The notes under the pieces: generated by a model
Databases searched by the model: none
The model's input: the letters and a program-made list of their open reading frames with translations, nothing else
What the model was told of the DNA's origin: nothing
Made by a program: the position numbers and the translations under genes
NCBI GenBank assembly: GCA_022376925.1
Contig: JAIOJX010000002.1
Coordinates: forward strand, 63,574,001-63,638,000
Length of the DNA: 64,000 nucleotides
Reading direction: 5' to 3'
Source of the DNA: Tragulus kanchil
Taxonomy: Eukaryota; Chordata; Mammalia; Artiodactyla; Tragulidae
In this document: in pieces, positions 47,565 through 59,530 of the stretch
Position numbering within the stretch: position 1 is the first letter of the stretch
Layout of the letters: each line of letters opens with the position of its first letter

Positions 47565-47833
47565 TTTTTTTTTTTTTCCTTTTCTCGGGGCAGGCAGGCA
47601 GACCACTTCCATTGGTCTTTCATTTATCTATTTTCATCCATCTTCATTCTTTGGCCCATGTGGGCCTCCCATAGCAGTGGCCTCTGTTGTCACAGAGCAC
47701 CGGCTCTGGGCACATGCACTCCGGAGCTCCGGCTCGGTAATTGGGCACATGGGATCTTCCCAGGCCAGAGATCAAACCAGCGCCCCTTGCACTGCAAGGC
47801 AGTGTCCTTACCCACTGGACCACCAGGGAAACC
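47565..47833 (-). mobile_element. CHR-like SINE inserted in BovB
   Basis: On the complement: 'ctggtggtccagtgggtaag', 'gagccggagctccggagtgc', an extension with 'caatggaagtggtctgcctg', and a poly-A. It is the long-tail type, with the C-rich block shortened. Target-site repeat 'ctgctttt' at 47557-47564 and 47834-47841. About 25 bases of the central body are missing relative to other copies. Confidence 0.92.
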
Positions 47834-47934
47834 CTGCTTTTTAATATACTGTCTAGGTTTGTCATAGCTTTTCTTCCAAGGAGTAAGTGTCTTTTAATTT
47901 CATGACTGCAGTTACCATGCGCAGTGATTTTGAT
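47834..47934 (-). mobile_element. BovB LINE fragment, left part
   Basis: Continues the BovB reading on the minus strand: 'LLLGRKAMTNLDSILKSR' is encoded between about 47830 and 47905. The SINE sits between 'SR' of this block and the 'DI-LPTKV' of the next, so the two parts join precisely once the SINE is set aside. Confidence 0.88.
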
Positions 47935-48938
47935 ACAACAAGCCATATCATAGCTTGTGATATTAGCTCTGCAGAAAGCCATTTCAAAGAGACAAATCCA
48001 AGAGATTTACAATGAGATCCTACATTCCCAACAAAATAAAATGGGTGGATTGTTTGGCTATTTGATCTGTTACCCTTTGACTGAGACCTTGGTTTGTGTG
48101 CCTGAACTTATTTGTATGTCAGAACTGGTGGGCATCTACAACTCAATTTCTGTTACACTCTATACTGCACACCAATCCATCACTAGTATTAAAGAAATTC
48201 ATTATTTCATAATTTTCGAATCTTCCATTATGTCTATAGAAATTCCTTTGGAACATTCTGATGTTGTCTTACAAAGACTTTTATGGACAAATGCTAATCT
48301 TAAAACCTTGTAAATGTATGTGTATCAAAGAAAAGGAATGTTTGAATTTTTAGGTGTCTGACTAAGAAGAGAAGACTGGAGTTGATAGTGCCAGTCATCG
48401 ATCTGCACAGTTTTATCTGCTCCCACTTGCTAAATGTTGTCTTCTGCTGAGGGTAACACCTCAGTGCTTTTACTGTGAACATGTTCTATTCTAAGGGATA
48501 CCAAAAAAGGATAATGTTCCCACAGATCCCAAAAGTTTATTGGAAAACTTTAGCCTACTTAGAGTTTTCACTCTTTGCATTTAATTTCTTCAGGACCCAT
48601 ACTTTCATTCATGATGTTTTTCAGTGTTACAGCCTGGACTTAGGTCATACCATGCCTAGCCCTGGTTTGGTAAACTAGAATGTCAACTTCTTTTCTTCTC
48701 TGATAATCACAGACATTTCCATGTCCTATAGGGATATGAAATTTGACCCTGAATCCGGACCAATGACCAGTCATCAAAGAACTGTGTTTGTGGCCTTTAG
48801 CCAACTTTCTGACTCCAAAGATCCTTAGTGTCATGTTCTACACATTACTAAGTCAAATACTTTTGAACTTGTCTTCTGTAGAACTGCCTTGGCCACTGGA
48901 TTCTCAGACACAGACTGAATGGTTTCCTCCTTCTCCTG
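47935..48938. other. Unclassified single-copy stretch
   Basis: About 1 kb. A 118-codon plus-strand frame at 47957-48313 has no recognisable domain and begins at the edge of the BovB piece; I treat it as chance. Confidence 0.55.
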
Positions 48939-49160
48939 TGAAGGTGTGTTCAGTCGTTCAATTGTGTCTGACTCTTTGGGACCCCGTGGACTGTAGCCTG
49001 CCAGTCTCCTCTGTCCAAGGAATTTCCTAGGCAAGAATACTGGAGTGAGTTGCCATTTCCTGCAGTGGGTTATTTTCCCATTTCAGGGATTGAACCCTTC
49101 TCCCAAGTCTCTAACATTGGCAGGAGGATTCTTTACCACTGCACCACCCGGGAAAACTCT
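48939..49160 (-). mobile_element. Bov-tA SINE
   Basis: Complement of a Bov-tA: 'gttcagtcgttcaattgtgt', 'ggactgtagcctgccagtct', 'ggcaagaatactggagtgag', 'attctttaccactgcaccac'. Target-site repeat 'cttctcctg' at 48930-48938 and 49161-49169. Confidence 0.92.
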
Positions 49161-50850
49161 CTTCTCCTGAGGGTAGGGTTTATTTCTTCACCTGCGTTGG
49201 TTCTTATGGTCTCAGTAGTCTCTAGGTTCTGTCCTTGCTTCCTTCATTCTACTGTTTTTCAAGGAAAAACAAGCAACCTTAGATGTAATTAAAAAAAAAA
49301 AAAAGGTAGCAAAGATCAATGCATATATTTGAGGTTGAAGAAATTTCATGGATTTAGTAATTTCAGAAAAATATATAAAAGATTGAAATTACACACTCTA
49401 TTATTTCATTCATATAACAAACATGTATTAGATACCCATACTATGCCAGCCAATATGACAAGCACTAAAGATACAGTGATGAATAAGACGGAGATATTAT
49501 ATCTGCTTCATGGTATTTATAGCCTAGTTAAAAATCTATATGCCTACTATCCAGTAAAGCTGGCTCATCTTGGGTAGGTACTTAATTGCTTAAGCTCTCA
49601 TTTTCCTTTTAAAAAATATGGTACAATAAAGAGGTTAAATTATAGTGCATCAAAGATTTTTTTTTCAGCATAATGGTCTAAGAAAATTAACTCTTTCACA
49701 TTCAGAGTAAATGATCAAAGCCATACTATACATCCTTCCACATATATCTTGTGAGTTAGCCAAAAGCAGCTCTGGTTCTTATCAAACAATCTGTCCTTCC
49801 ACAGTTGTAGATGTAAAAGAAAAGCTTCTTCAGTAGTAACGAATAAATCATAGCACTGATAAACCAAAGAAAAGAATATTCTTTTAAGTTCACTTGAAAA
49901 GGCATCTCTATAAAACCCTTAACAAGTTAAATAAGAATGTTAACAATTTATATTTATATAAGTCGTGAAGCTAAAAACTGAACTGTGATTGACTCCGGTT
50001 GCATGCAATTTTTCTATATTTTTATCACCTAAGAATGACATTTTGAAAACAAGTCCATTCTTCCAGTTATTTCTCATATTGTATGATTGCATTTTCATCT
50101 GTATGACTAAGTCTACATAACACTGGACCCCCCCCCCCACCAAAGGTATATTTTTAAAAGTTATTTTCACAGAGATACTTATGAGTATCTGTCTCTACTT
50201 GATATATAATAGCTAAAGATTTTTCCTATAATCTGGCCTACAAGACGCTACTGCCAAGTATCCACACAGTGTAAGAAACAAAAACTTCACAATCTGTCAT
50301 TGCTAACCCAACAGAAACAAATGAACTGGGGAATGTCTCTGGATCCTGGAAAGATAAATTGAGGACAACAGCAAATGGCAGTGTTGGAAGAAATTGAAAG
50401 AGGGTCAAAAGATGATAACTGCAAGGAGCCTTGAGAGAATAATCCTCTGGAAGAAATTTCCATGCTCTTTTCCCCTAAAAAAACAAAGGTATTTGTGCTC
50501 TTCTAATCTTCAGTAGGGCCTAGAAAATCAGTGGTGTTTATGTCAAAATGCAGATGACGAGTAATGACCTGGTTATAATACAATCTGATTTAACTCTTTC
50601 ATACTCCAGAGACTATAGTAGATACTCAAGAGATATTTGATAAATATGAATATGAATCTCAGCTGCAAGTGGCATAGAGGTCAGCTTCATTTATTAAATG
50701 GTGGATTTGAGGTACCCAAATGGCAATGTGAAATAGACAGCTAGATTTTTCATAGAGTACAGGAGGGATATGAGTTGGAGATAATGTTCAGGCAATTGAA
50801 GACACTCTGAACACGTATCTCTTACTAACTGCACTGACGGCTTCCGCTTT
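49161..50850. other. Unclassified single-copy stretch with one old repeat piece
   Basis: Mostly unrecognised. Bases 49418-49530 ('catgtattagatacccat', 'gacaagcactaaagatacag') resemble the same unassigned ancient repeat as 3480-3546. A run of ten or eleven C bases lies at 50128-50138. Confidence 0.5.
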
Positions 50851-51175
50851 TTTTTTTTTTTTTAAAGATTTATTTATTTATTTATTTTGGGCGGGGGTCG
50901 AGTTGGGGAGCGGGCGGGCCACTTCTGTTGGTCTTTCATTTCTCTATTTTCATCTGTCTTTGTTCTTTGGCTCCTGTGGGCCTCCCATCACGGTGGCCTC
51001 TGTTGTTGCAGAGTGCCGGCTCTGGGCGCATGCGCTTCAGAGCTCCGGCTCGGTAACTGAACACATCGGTTCAGCCGCTCCGCGGCACATGGGATCTTCT
51101 CAGGCCAGGGATCAAACTGGCTCCCCTTGCACTGCAAGGCGATGTCCTTACCCACTGGACCACCAGGGGAAGCCC
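50851..51175 (-). mobile_element. CHR-like SINE, long-tail type
   Basis: On the complement: 'gggcttcccctggtggtcca', 'gagccggagctctgaagcgc', 'gaccaacagaagtggcccgc', C-rich block, four AAAT units, 'tcttt' and poly-A. Target-site copies 'acggcttccgcttt' (50837-50850) and 'acggttttcgcttt' (51176-51189), two mismatches. Very intact. Confidence 0.95.
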
Positions 51176-53306
51176 ACGGTTTTCGCTTTGACCAGGAGAT
51201 AGATAGATGATTAAGAAGACACAGATAATGTCGTATGTTCCAGAGAAACTAAGTGGAATCATTAGCAGACAGTGATGTAAATGCACTTAGGTAAATTGAG
51301 GTGGGTGATAAGCACTCTAGATAACAAAAAGGACCAGCAGAAAAGATGATAGAATTCTAAACACAGCAAAGATGACACACATTTAAAAAATCGTTTCTAG
51401 GCACCATTTCAGCCCTCACTGATGTTACATTCTGACATTTCAAATTGTGAGACAGGATGATAAAGGAAGCAAAATCATAATTTCATTATCATTGTTACTA
51501 TTAGTTTAGTTCCTTTACAATTTCCTTGAAGTTAAGTCTGACTTGTTTAGTTAAAAATTTAATTATAATTGTCTGTATTATTATCCATACAATGGCCTAA
51601 ATCCCCAAGACTAAACACTCTAGGAAGTTAGAAAACATGACTCTATTATCCATCCACCAATGTACATCTACAGCTGGTCCAGTGCATGGAGTCTAGAAAA
51701 ACCCAATAAAGACATTTTTCAGTGGATGGATGAATAGGTGACCCCATTGCTTACTGATAAATGTATGTGGTAATATGCTGAACCCATGTGTTAAGTGACC
51801 TCATACTCAAGTCTGGAGATTTGAAGCCCTTAGGACTCTATTGTTTTAAGTTTGAATTTGAATTTATCCTACCGAAGATACTTTCAAAGATTAAAAATGT
51901 TAACAAGGCAGCTTTTTAGACCTTTTCACTTAAAAAAAAATTCTTATTCTGACTTCCAATTTCAGGAATACATTTAATGAAGAAATACAAAAGATAAAAG
52001 GCAACAAAAGTAATGTTTAATTATTTTTATTCCAACACTCGGAACATTCTTTTCATGGTTTCATTTCTTTCGAGTAGTGTTCTTTGGTGCTTTTGCTATA
52101 GTGACGCCTTACTTTCAAGCAGAAAAGATTAACTCACAGTTAGAAATGAAATATGTACATAAGAATCACCAAACGCTCTGTTTAAGTTCTCTAGTCAGCA
52201 AATTCTGAGATAATTCTTGCACTGCAAGGCGATGTCCTTACCCACTGGACCACCAGGGGAAGCCCACGGTTTTCGCTTTGACCAGGAGATAGATAGATGA
52301 TTAAGAAGACACAGATAATGTCGTATGTTCCAGAGAAACTAAGTGGAATCATTAGCAGACAGTGATGTAAATGCACTTAGGTAAATTGAGGTGGGTGATA
52401 AGCACTCTAGATAACAAAAAGGACCAGCAGAAAAGATGATAGAATTCTAAACACAGCAAAGATGACACACATTTAAAAAATCGTTTCTAGGCACCATTTC
52501 AGCCCTCACTGATGTTACATTCTGACATTTCAAATTGTGAGACAGGATGATAAAGGAAGCAAAATCATAATTTCATTATCATTGTTACTATTAGTTTAGT
52601 TCCTTTACAATTTCCTTGAAGTTAAGTCTGACTTGTTTAGTTAAAAATTTAATTATAATTGTCTGTATTATTATCCATACAATGGCCTAAATCCCCAAGA
52701 CTAAACACTCTAGGAAGTTAGAAAACATGACTCTATTATCCATCCACCAATGTACATCTACAGCTGGTCCAGTGCATGGAGTCTAGAAAAACCCAATAAA
52801 GACATTTTTCAGTGGATGGATGAATAGGTGACCCCATTGCTTACTGATAAATGTATGTGGTAATATGCTGAACCCATGTGTTAAGTGACCTCATACTCAA
52901 GTCTGGAGATTTGAAGCCCTTAGGACTCTATTGTTTTAAGTTTGAATTTGAATTTATCCTACCGAAGATACTTTCAAAGATTAAAAATGTTAACAAGGCA
53001 GCTTTTTAGACCTTTTCACTTAAAAAAAAATTCTTATTCTGACTTCCAATTTCAGGAATACATTTAATGAAGAAATACAAAAGATAAAAGGCAACAAAAG
53101 TAATGTTTAATTATTTTTATTCCAACACTCGGAACATTCTTTTCATGGTTTCATTTCTTTCGAGTAGTGTTCTTTGGTGCTTTTGCTATAGTGACGCCTT
53201 ACTTTCAAGCAGAAAAGATTAACTCACAGTTAGAAATGAAATATGTACATAAGAATCACCAAACGCTCTGTTTAAGTTCTCTAGTCAGCAAATTCTGAGA
53301 TAATTC
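51127..53306 (+). repeat. Tandem duplication R (about 1.09 kb unit)
   Basis: Copy 1 is 51127-52215 and copy 2 is 52216-53306 (offset 1090), a butt joint at 'gagataattc|ttgcactgc' with no filler. No substitutions seen. Copy 2 starts inside the SINE, leaving a 49-base SINE head at 52216-52265. The body of the unit is unclassified. Confidence 0.95.
52216..52265 (-). mobile_element. CHR-like SINE head, partial (copy R2)
   Basis: The first 50 bases of the SINE at 50851-51175, repeated because the duplication starts inside it. Confidence 0.9.
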
Positions 53307-53679
53307 TAAGCCACCGTATGTCGGTTATGTTGTGTTTTGCTCTACCTGGCACACCATTGTGTAGCCTCTCCTGTGGACCTTTGTTTGGGGGATTTCCTCC
53401 CTCTAGTGGTGGAAATAAAACCTTTATTTTCTTTTTTTTTTCCTGGTACATGTTCTGCTTTTGATATAAAGGTCCTTTTAGGTAGGAGCCCTTTCCTTTC
53501 TTGAGCAAATTTGGTTTAAGGACAACATGCTATCTAGCTAAGAGGCATTTCCACGTATTTGGGGGTATCTCACAGTATTCTTCATGCCCCGGATGTATAA
53601 ACAGTAAAAAATTCACAGCATATTGCCTGTTTCTCTAGCCACATAGTTGATCCCCTCCCTCTTGCTGTATTCAGGTTAG

Positions 53680-54154
53680 TGCAAATTCTTTCTCATTGTC
53701 CTCATTGAGTGGTGGGCTTTATTTCTCCGGTTGAATCTGGCTCAGCAAAGAGAGAGGTGGAAGTGACACACTGTGGCAGGTTGAAGTCTGTTCTTTAGGA
53801 GGGGACTGATTCTGCTTCTTCCCTCTTGGAATGCTTCCTCCTGGGAGACTTCACTTCAGCTTCCAGTTACCATATTCTGAGATGCTCAAGATCGTGGAAA
53901 GGCGTGTGTAAATGTGTCAATTGAGAGCCCCAAGTGAGCACTCATCTAAAAGCCAGTGTGAACTTCCAGTCCCATGAGTAAGAAATCTTGAACATTGCAT
54001 TCATTGGACTCCTCAGATGACTGCATCCCCAGCCAGTGTCATGTGGAGCAGAAGAACCACCCAGCTAAGCCCAGGCAACCTGCAGAATCATGAGAGATAA
54101 TAAAATGGCAGTTGTTATAAACATTTAAGTTTTGAAGAGTATTTTGCAGGAGTA
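53680..54154 (+). mobile_element. MLT1-like LTR fragment (copy S1)
   Basis: Copy 1 of the LTR at 54840-55318. It ends at the Bov-tA at 54155. No retroviral coding sequence is present. Confidence 0.6.
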
Positions 54155-54336
54155 GGGGCTTCCTGGGGCTCCAACAGTAAAAAATATGCTTGTAATGCAG
54201 GAGACTAGCTTTGATCCTTGTTGGGAAGATCCCTGGAGAAGGGAATGGCTACACACTCTACTATTCTTGCCTGGAGAATTTCATGTTCATAGTAGCCTGG
54301 TGGTCTACAGTCTATAGGGTCACGAAGAGTTGGACA
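54155..54336 (+). mobile_element. Bov-tA SINE (copy S1, corrupted)
   Basis: Same insertion as 55319-55535 but with several missing or altered bases, as expected at a low-quality contig end. Confidence 0.85.
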
Positions 54337-54839
54337 CATGTAATCTTGGGGCTTTTGCTTACCTTTTCAAGCAGAAAAGATTAACTCACAGTTAGAAATG
54401 AAATATGTACATAAGAATCACCAAACGCTCTGTTTAAGTTCTCTAGTCAGCAAATTCTGAGATAATTCTAAGCCACCGTATGTCGGTTATGTTGTGTTTT
54501 GCTCTACCTGGCACACCATTGTGTAGCCTCTCCTGTGGACCTTTGTTTGGGGGATTTCCTCCCTCTAGTGGTGGAAATAAAACCTTTATTTTCTTTTTTT
54601 TTTCCTGGTACATGTTCTGCTTTTGATATAAAGGTCCTTTTAGGTAGGAGCCCTTTCCTTTCTTGAGCAAATTTGGTTTAAGGACAACATGCTATCTAGC
54701 TAAGAGGCATTTCCACGTATTTGGGGGTATCTCACAGTATTCTTCATGCCCCGGATGTATAAACAGTAAAAAATTCACAGCATATTGCCTGTTTTCTCTA
54801 GCCACATAGTTGATCCCCTCCCTCTTGCTGTATTCAGGT

Positions 54840-55318
54840 TAGTGCAAATTCTTTCTCATTGTCCTCATTGAGTGGTGGGCTTTATTTCTCCGGTTGAATC
54901 TGGCTCAGCAAAGAGAGAGGTGGAAGTGACACACTGTGGCAGGTTGAAGTCTGTTCTTTAGGAGGGGACTGATTCTGCTTCTTCCCTCTTGGAATGCTTC
55001 CTCCTGGGAGACTTCACTTCAGCTTCCAGTTACCATATTCTGAGATGCTCAAGATCGTGGAAAGGCGTGTGTAAATGTGTCAATTGAGAGCCCCAAGTGA
55101 GCACTCATCTAAAAGCCAGTGTGAACTTCCAGTCCCATGAGTAAGAAATCTTGAACATTGCATTCATTGGACTCCTCAGATGACTGCATCCCCAGCCAGT
55201 GTCATGTGGAGCAGAAGAACCACCCAGCTAAGCCCAGGCAACCTGCAGAATCATGAGAGATAATAAAATGGCAGTTGTTATAAACATTTAAGTTTTGAAG
55301 AGTATTTTGCAGGAGTAG
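54840..55318 (+). mobile_element. MLT1-like LTR (ERVL-MaLR), left of SINE
   Basis: An old solo LTR of the mammalian MaLR type. Landmarks in order: 'gctcagcaaagagagaggtg', 'gaagtgacacactgtggcag', 'tgcttcctcctgggagact', 'gtggagcagaagaaccaccc', 'cagaatcatgagagataata', 'aaacatttaagttttgaaga'. The left boundary is not fixed. After the SINE it ends with 'cagtagataactaggac' (55541-55557). No gag, pol or env sequence is seen. Confidence 0.65.
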
Positions 55319-55535
55319 GGGCTTCCCTGGGGGGCTCCAACAGTAAAAAAATATGCTTGTAATGCAGGAGACTAGCTTTGATCCTTAAGTTGGGAAGATC
55401 CCCTGGAGGAGGGAATGGCAACCAACTCTACTATTCTTGCCTGGAGAATTTCATGTACAGAGGAGCCTGGTGGTCTACAGTCTATAGGGTCACGAAGAGT
55501 TGGACACGACTGAGTGACTAACACCACACTACTAT
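55319..55535 (+). mobile_element. Bov-tA SINE inserted in LTR (copy S2)
   Basis: Plus strand: 'ggcttccctggggggctcca', 'gggaagatcccctggagga', 'cctggagaatttcatgtaca', 'ttggacacgactgagtgact'. Target-site copies 'gcaggagtag' (55309-55318) and 'gcagcagtag' (55536-55545), one mismatch. Confidence 0.9.
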
Positions 55536-55545
55536 GCAGCAGTAG

Positions 55546-55557
55546 ATAACTAGGACT
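55546..55557 (+). mobile_element. MLT1-like LTR, 3' end right of SINE
   Basis: 'ataactaggac' following 'cagcagtag' matches the usual MLT1 terminus and completes the LTR interrupted at 55318. Confidence 0.6.
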
Positions 55558-56369
55558 CTATCACCAATGAAAGAGCTCACCTTGAAATTCCACCCCCAAC
55601 TATGGTTCTTTTTCCAGTCCCATGTATTAATTCTGACCAGCTCTAACCAAGTGAAGAGCCTCAGGGAAATGAATGCTTGTCATTTTTTGTCCAAGATACC
55701 AAGTTTCTAGGTAAACATTTTCAAAACAAATAAGTTTAATAAATTGCAGAACAACTCCCTCTGTATTTTTGAAACTGTCATAAGCAAAATACAGGTTAAT
55801 AACACAATGAGTCCAGTTGTAACTGTAGAGTTGCATTAATAATTATTATGCTTATCTGCATCTCTGATAGTAGGGATCCCAGTTTGATGTTTACCTTTTT
55901 CCTTTAGTGAAGCTGGTCATTCAAGCATCATTTTTCCCATTTTGTGTATCTCTTGATGTTTCTGTAACATTTGGCCACTGCTTGAATGTCTTCTGACTCC
56001 TTTCCTTCTTCATAACATCTGAATGCAGCAGTTCTTCCAAGTTCCTGTCTGAGTATCTCTTGACCTAAACCTGAATTAAATGTTGGTCAAATTGGACCTG
56101 CTATTTTTCTCTTTTTCCCAAATTAGTCAGGTCTTTCTCCAAGTTTATATTCTGTTTTATGCCTTTCTTTCGAAAACAGACTTCTGACCTATCCTCTGTG
56201 AACTTTTCTAAATAAACACAGATTAGTTACGTAAACTCTCATAAGGATCCAATGAGAATCCTACTTATATCTTTAATCACCTTACTCCCATACTTCATGC
56301 TCATTTCTCCAATAATTTTTTTTTCCTTGCACCATGACCCTAATTTATTACCTATCCCTTAGGTTCAAG
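55558..56369. other. Unclassified single-copy stretch
   Basis: About 810 bases with no gene or recognised repeat. Confidence 0.6.
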
Positions 56370-56548
56370 GCCTTTCCTGATAACTAAGCTGGTAAAGAAT
56401 CTACCTGCAATGCAAAGACCCTGGTTTGATTCCTGGGTGGGGAAGATCCCGTGGAGAAGGGAATGGCTACTCTTTCCAGTATTCTTACCTGGAGAATTCC
56501 ACAGACAGAGGAGCCTGGCAGGCTACAGTCCATGGGATCTTAAAGAGT
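56370..56548 (+). mobile_element. Bov-tA SINE (copy T1)
   Basis: Diverged plus-strand Bov-tA: 'agctggtaaagaatctacct', 'gggaagatcccgtggagaag', 'ctggagaattccacagacag', 'caggctacagtccatgggat'. Perfect target-site repeat 'ccttaggttcaag' at 56357-56369 and 56549-56561. Confidence 0.92.
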
Positions 56549-58745
56549 CCTTAGGTTCAAGCCAGTTGGCAGTTGCTATTTCACAGCTCATATTGCTTAC
56601 TGTACAGACCTGATATTCAATTTGTTCCTGCATCCCACTTTGCGCTCCATGGATCAACACCAAGATCTAATAGAGAGGCCTGTGCCTGACCTGCACTAGA
56701 TGCTCAGCTCACTTTCACAGCTCTGCTCACTTGGTGCTTTTCCTTGAAGGTTTCCTTCTGAACTATTAAATGTGAACTCCCTTTACTTGAATTCTCTTGG
56801 CTCTGTTTATATTTTATGAAACTTATCAATATTTACTTTGTGCAGAAGTCGCTTGTGATTTTGACTCATTTCTCTACTCAATCTCTTCTTAGTATTTATT
56901 ATTTAGTCACATTGCATATTTCACTTTCATTTGCATTGTGATTATCATTGACTCATATCTGTAAAACTTTTTCTCAGAAATCATAATTTAGGCTTTATCT
57001 GCAAATAATCCTCATTAAGAAATTATAGTATAGGAGCTTTTATACCCAGGAGTAACAGAGAGTACTGTCCTTCATGTCATATAATTGTGAAAGATTTTAT
57101 CAGATGGGAAAAGTAGACTGATTCCCTAAAAGCAAATTATGTGATCAAAGTCTTCTTTCTGAATTCATGTTTTGCCTTCTTGAATTCTCCTCTTGTTAAT
57201 ACATCTTTCTACTTAATATGGATGAGCCATCACTTTCTCCATCTTGTCTCCCTAATTTATGCCAGTTTGAAACCTTTATGAATGCTTTCAAGGTCACCAC
57301 TAATCACACCAATCATCTTGATAAAAATAACATTGCTTCATCATGCCATTTTATCTTTTAAGTAATTTACTTCATTTCTTTGGCATAAACCCAATTCTTT
57401 ACTTAAACCATTTCTGTTGAAATAAAAGCAGAGGCTTTTTTTTTTCCCCAAACCTTCAGTAATTAAAACGCATGTCCTTTTAAATATGTTGACAATAATG
57501 CAGAATTTTAGAAAACAAGGAAGAGAGTTATCATTGATTTCTACTACTCTTCTTTTTCATTAGAAGGTGAAAATTGAAGGAGTATTAGATTCCTGGGTGG
57601 GGAAGATCCCGTGGAGAAGGGAATGGCTACTCTTTCCAGTATTCTTACCTGGAGAATTCCACAGACAGAGGAGCCTGGCAGGCTACAGTCCATGGGATCT
57701 TAAAGAGTCCTTAGGTTCAAGCCAGTTGGCAGTTGCTATTTCACAGCTCATATTGCTTACTGTACAGACCTGATATTCAATTTGTTCCTGCATCCCACTT
57801 TGCGCTCCATGGATCAACACCAAGATCTAATAGAGAGGCCTGTGCCTGACCTGCACTAGATGCTCAGCTCACTTTCACAGCTCTGCTCACTTGGTGCTTT
57901 TCCTTGAAGGTTTCCTTCTGAACTATTAAATGTGAACTCCCTTTACTTGAATTCTCTTGGCTCTGTTTATATTTTATGAAACTTATCAATATTTACTTTG
58001 TGCAGAAGTCGCTTGTGATTTTGACTCATTTCTCTACTCAATCTCTTCTTAGTATTTATTATTTAGTCACATTGCATATTTCACTTTCATTTGCATTGTG
58101 ATTATCATTGACTCATATCTGTAAAACTTTTTCTCAGAAATCATAATTTAGGCTTTATCTGCAAATAATCCTCATTAAGAAATTATAGTATAGGAGCTTT
58201 TATACCCAGGAGTAACAGAGAGTACTGTCCTTCATGTCATATAATTGTGAAAGATTTTATCAGATGGGAAAAGTAGACTGATTCCCTAAAAGCAAATTAT
58301 GTGATCAAAGTCTTCTTTCTGAATTCATGTTTTGCCTTCTTGAATTCTCCTCTTGTTAATACATCTTTCTACTTAATATGGATGAGCCATCACTTTCTCC
58401 ATCTTGTCTCCTAATTTATGCCAGTTTGAAACCTTTATGAATGCTTTCAAGGTCACCACTAATCACACCAATCATCTTGATAAAAATAACATTGCTTCAT
58501 CATGCCATTTTATCTTTTAAGTAATTTACTTCATTTCTTTGGCATAAACCCAATTCTTTACTTAAACCATTTCTGTTGAAATAAAAGCAGAGGCTTTTTT
58601 TTTTCCCCAAACCTTCAGTAATTAAAACGCATGTCCTTTTAAATATGTTGACAATAATGCAGAATTTTAGAAAACAAGGAAGAGAGTTATCATTGATTTC
58701 TACTACTCTTCTTTTTTTCATTAGAAGGTGAAAATTGAAGGAGTA
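56430..58745 (+). repeat. Tandem duplication T (about 1.16 kb unit)
   Basis: Copy 1 is 56430-57589 and copy 2 is 57590-58745 (offset 1160), a near-butt joint inside the Bov-tA. Copies differ only by single-base indels ('ctccctaat' versus 'ctcctaat', and a T-run). The unit past the SINE is unclassified. Confidence 0.95.
57590..57708 (+). mobile_element. Bov-tA SINE, partial (copy T2)
   Basis: The 3' two-thirds of the Bov-tA at 56370-56548, repeated by duplication T. The left edge is the joint. Confidence 0.9.
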
Positions 58746-59530
58746 AGATCTTAAGGTAAGTATGTCATATGCATCATTCGATTACTCAAAACACCTAGCA
58801 TGAAGCGTGGTTGAATAAATGAGTTGACAAATGTTTTATATTGTCTACATGAAAAGGATCCCATATGGGGTAAAGATAGATCCACTTCGGTTGGAGATGG
58901 AGACTATGAGACGCCTATAAGACTTTCAGGTATACGTGTTCACTTAGCAGTTTTAAGGCTTAATGAACAGAAAATAAATTTGGACTAAACATGCTAGTGT
59001 GAAAGTCATCAATGAGTAAATGGAGTTTAAAGACTGGGAGTGGGTGGATATATCCAAGGAAAGCCTGTAACATGAAAAACAGAGATAGTGGAGGAAATAA
59101 TCTTATTTAGTACATGTGAATACTTTCATAAAGATAGAAAATTGAATTGTTTCTCAGAATAGAGTTCATCCAGGACCAAAGAGGTAATGAATGCTATACA
59201 TAAAGCATAATTAAATAGAAGTATCTTCCTTACTCCAGCAGAAATAGTCCTGGGTTTATTTATGCCAACAAAACTGAGCATAGGTTTTTGGGAGGTACTA
59301 ATGAAATGAGCATGGAATATTTGTTGAATGAATGAATGAGAAATGTTGAGTTTTGTTTCTGGAACCTAGAGGCCTACACAAACAAGCCTATTTGTCAAAA
59401 CTTTCTTACTTCTCACTTACTGCCTCCCCGGAGAAATCCTCTGTACAGCTACATTAAAGAGTCAGTTTTTCCTTTTTTCTACTCGCTCTCTGTCCTAATC
59501 AGCTGCTAATCATTATGCCAAATTCTAAGA
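58746..59530. other. Unclassified stretch with small MIR-like remnants
   Basis: Mostly unrecognised. 'acacctagcatgaagcgtgg' at 58790-58810 and 'ttgttgaatgaatgaatgag' at 59321-59340 look like ends of old MIR or L2 elements. No gene. Confidence 0.5.

Larger units (their letters stand above)
53204..55500 (+). repeat. Tandem duplication S (about 1.162 kb unit)
   Basis: Copy 1 is 53204-54336 and copy 2 is 54367-55500. The end of copy 1 is corrupted: its Bov-tA lacks several bases and has 'catgttcatagtag' where copy 2 has 'catgtacagaggag'. The joint at 54337-54366 is filler. Bases 53204-53306 also occur at 52114-52213. Confidence 0.94.

Noticed and set aside
47957..48313. 118-codon plus-strand frame next to the BovB fragment
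   Set aside because: Only one frame of this length in single-copy DNA, with no homology I recognise and no promoter or splice context.
53680..55557. Possible intact endogenous retrovirus around the MLT1-like LTR
   Set aside because: Only LTR-type sequence is seen, with no gag, pol or env reading and no second LTR apart from the copy made by duplication S.
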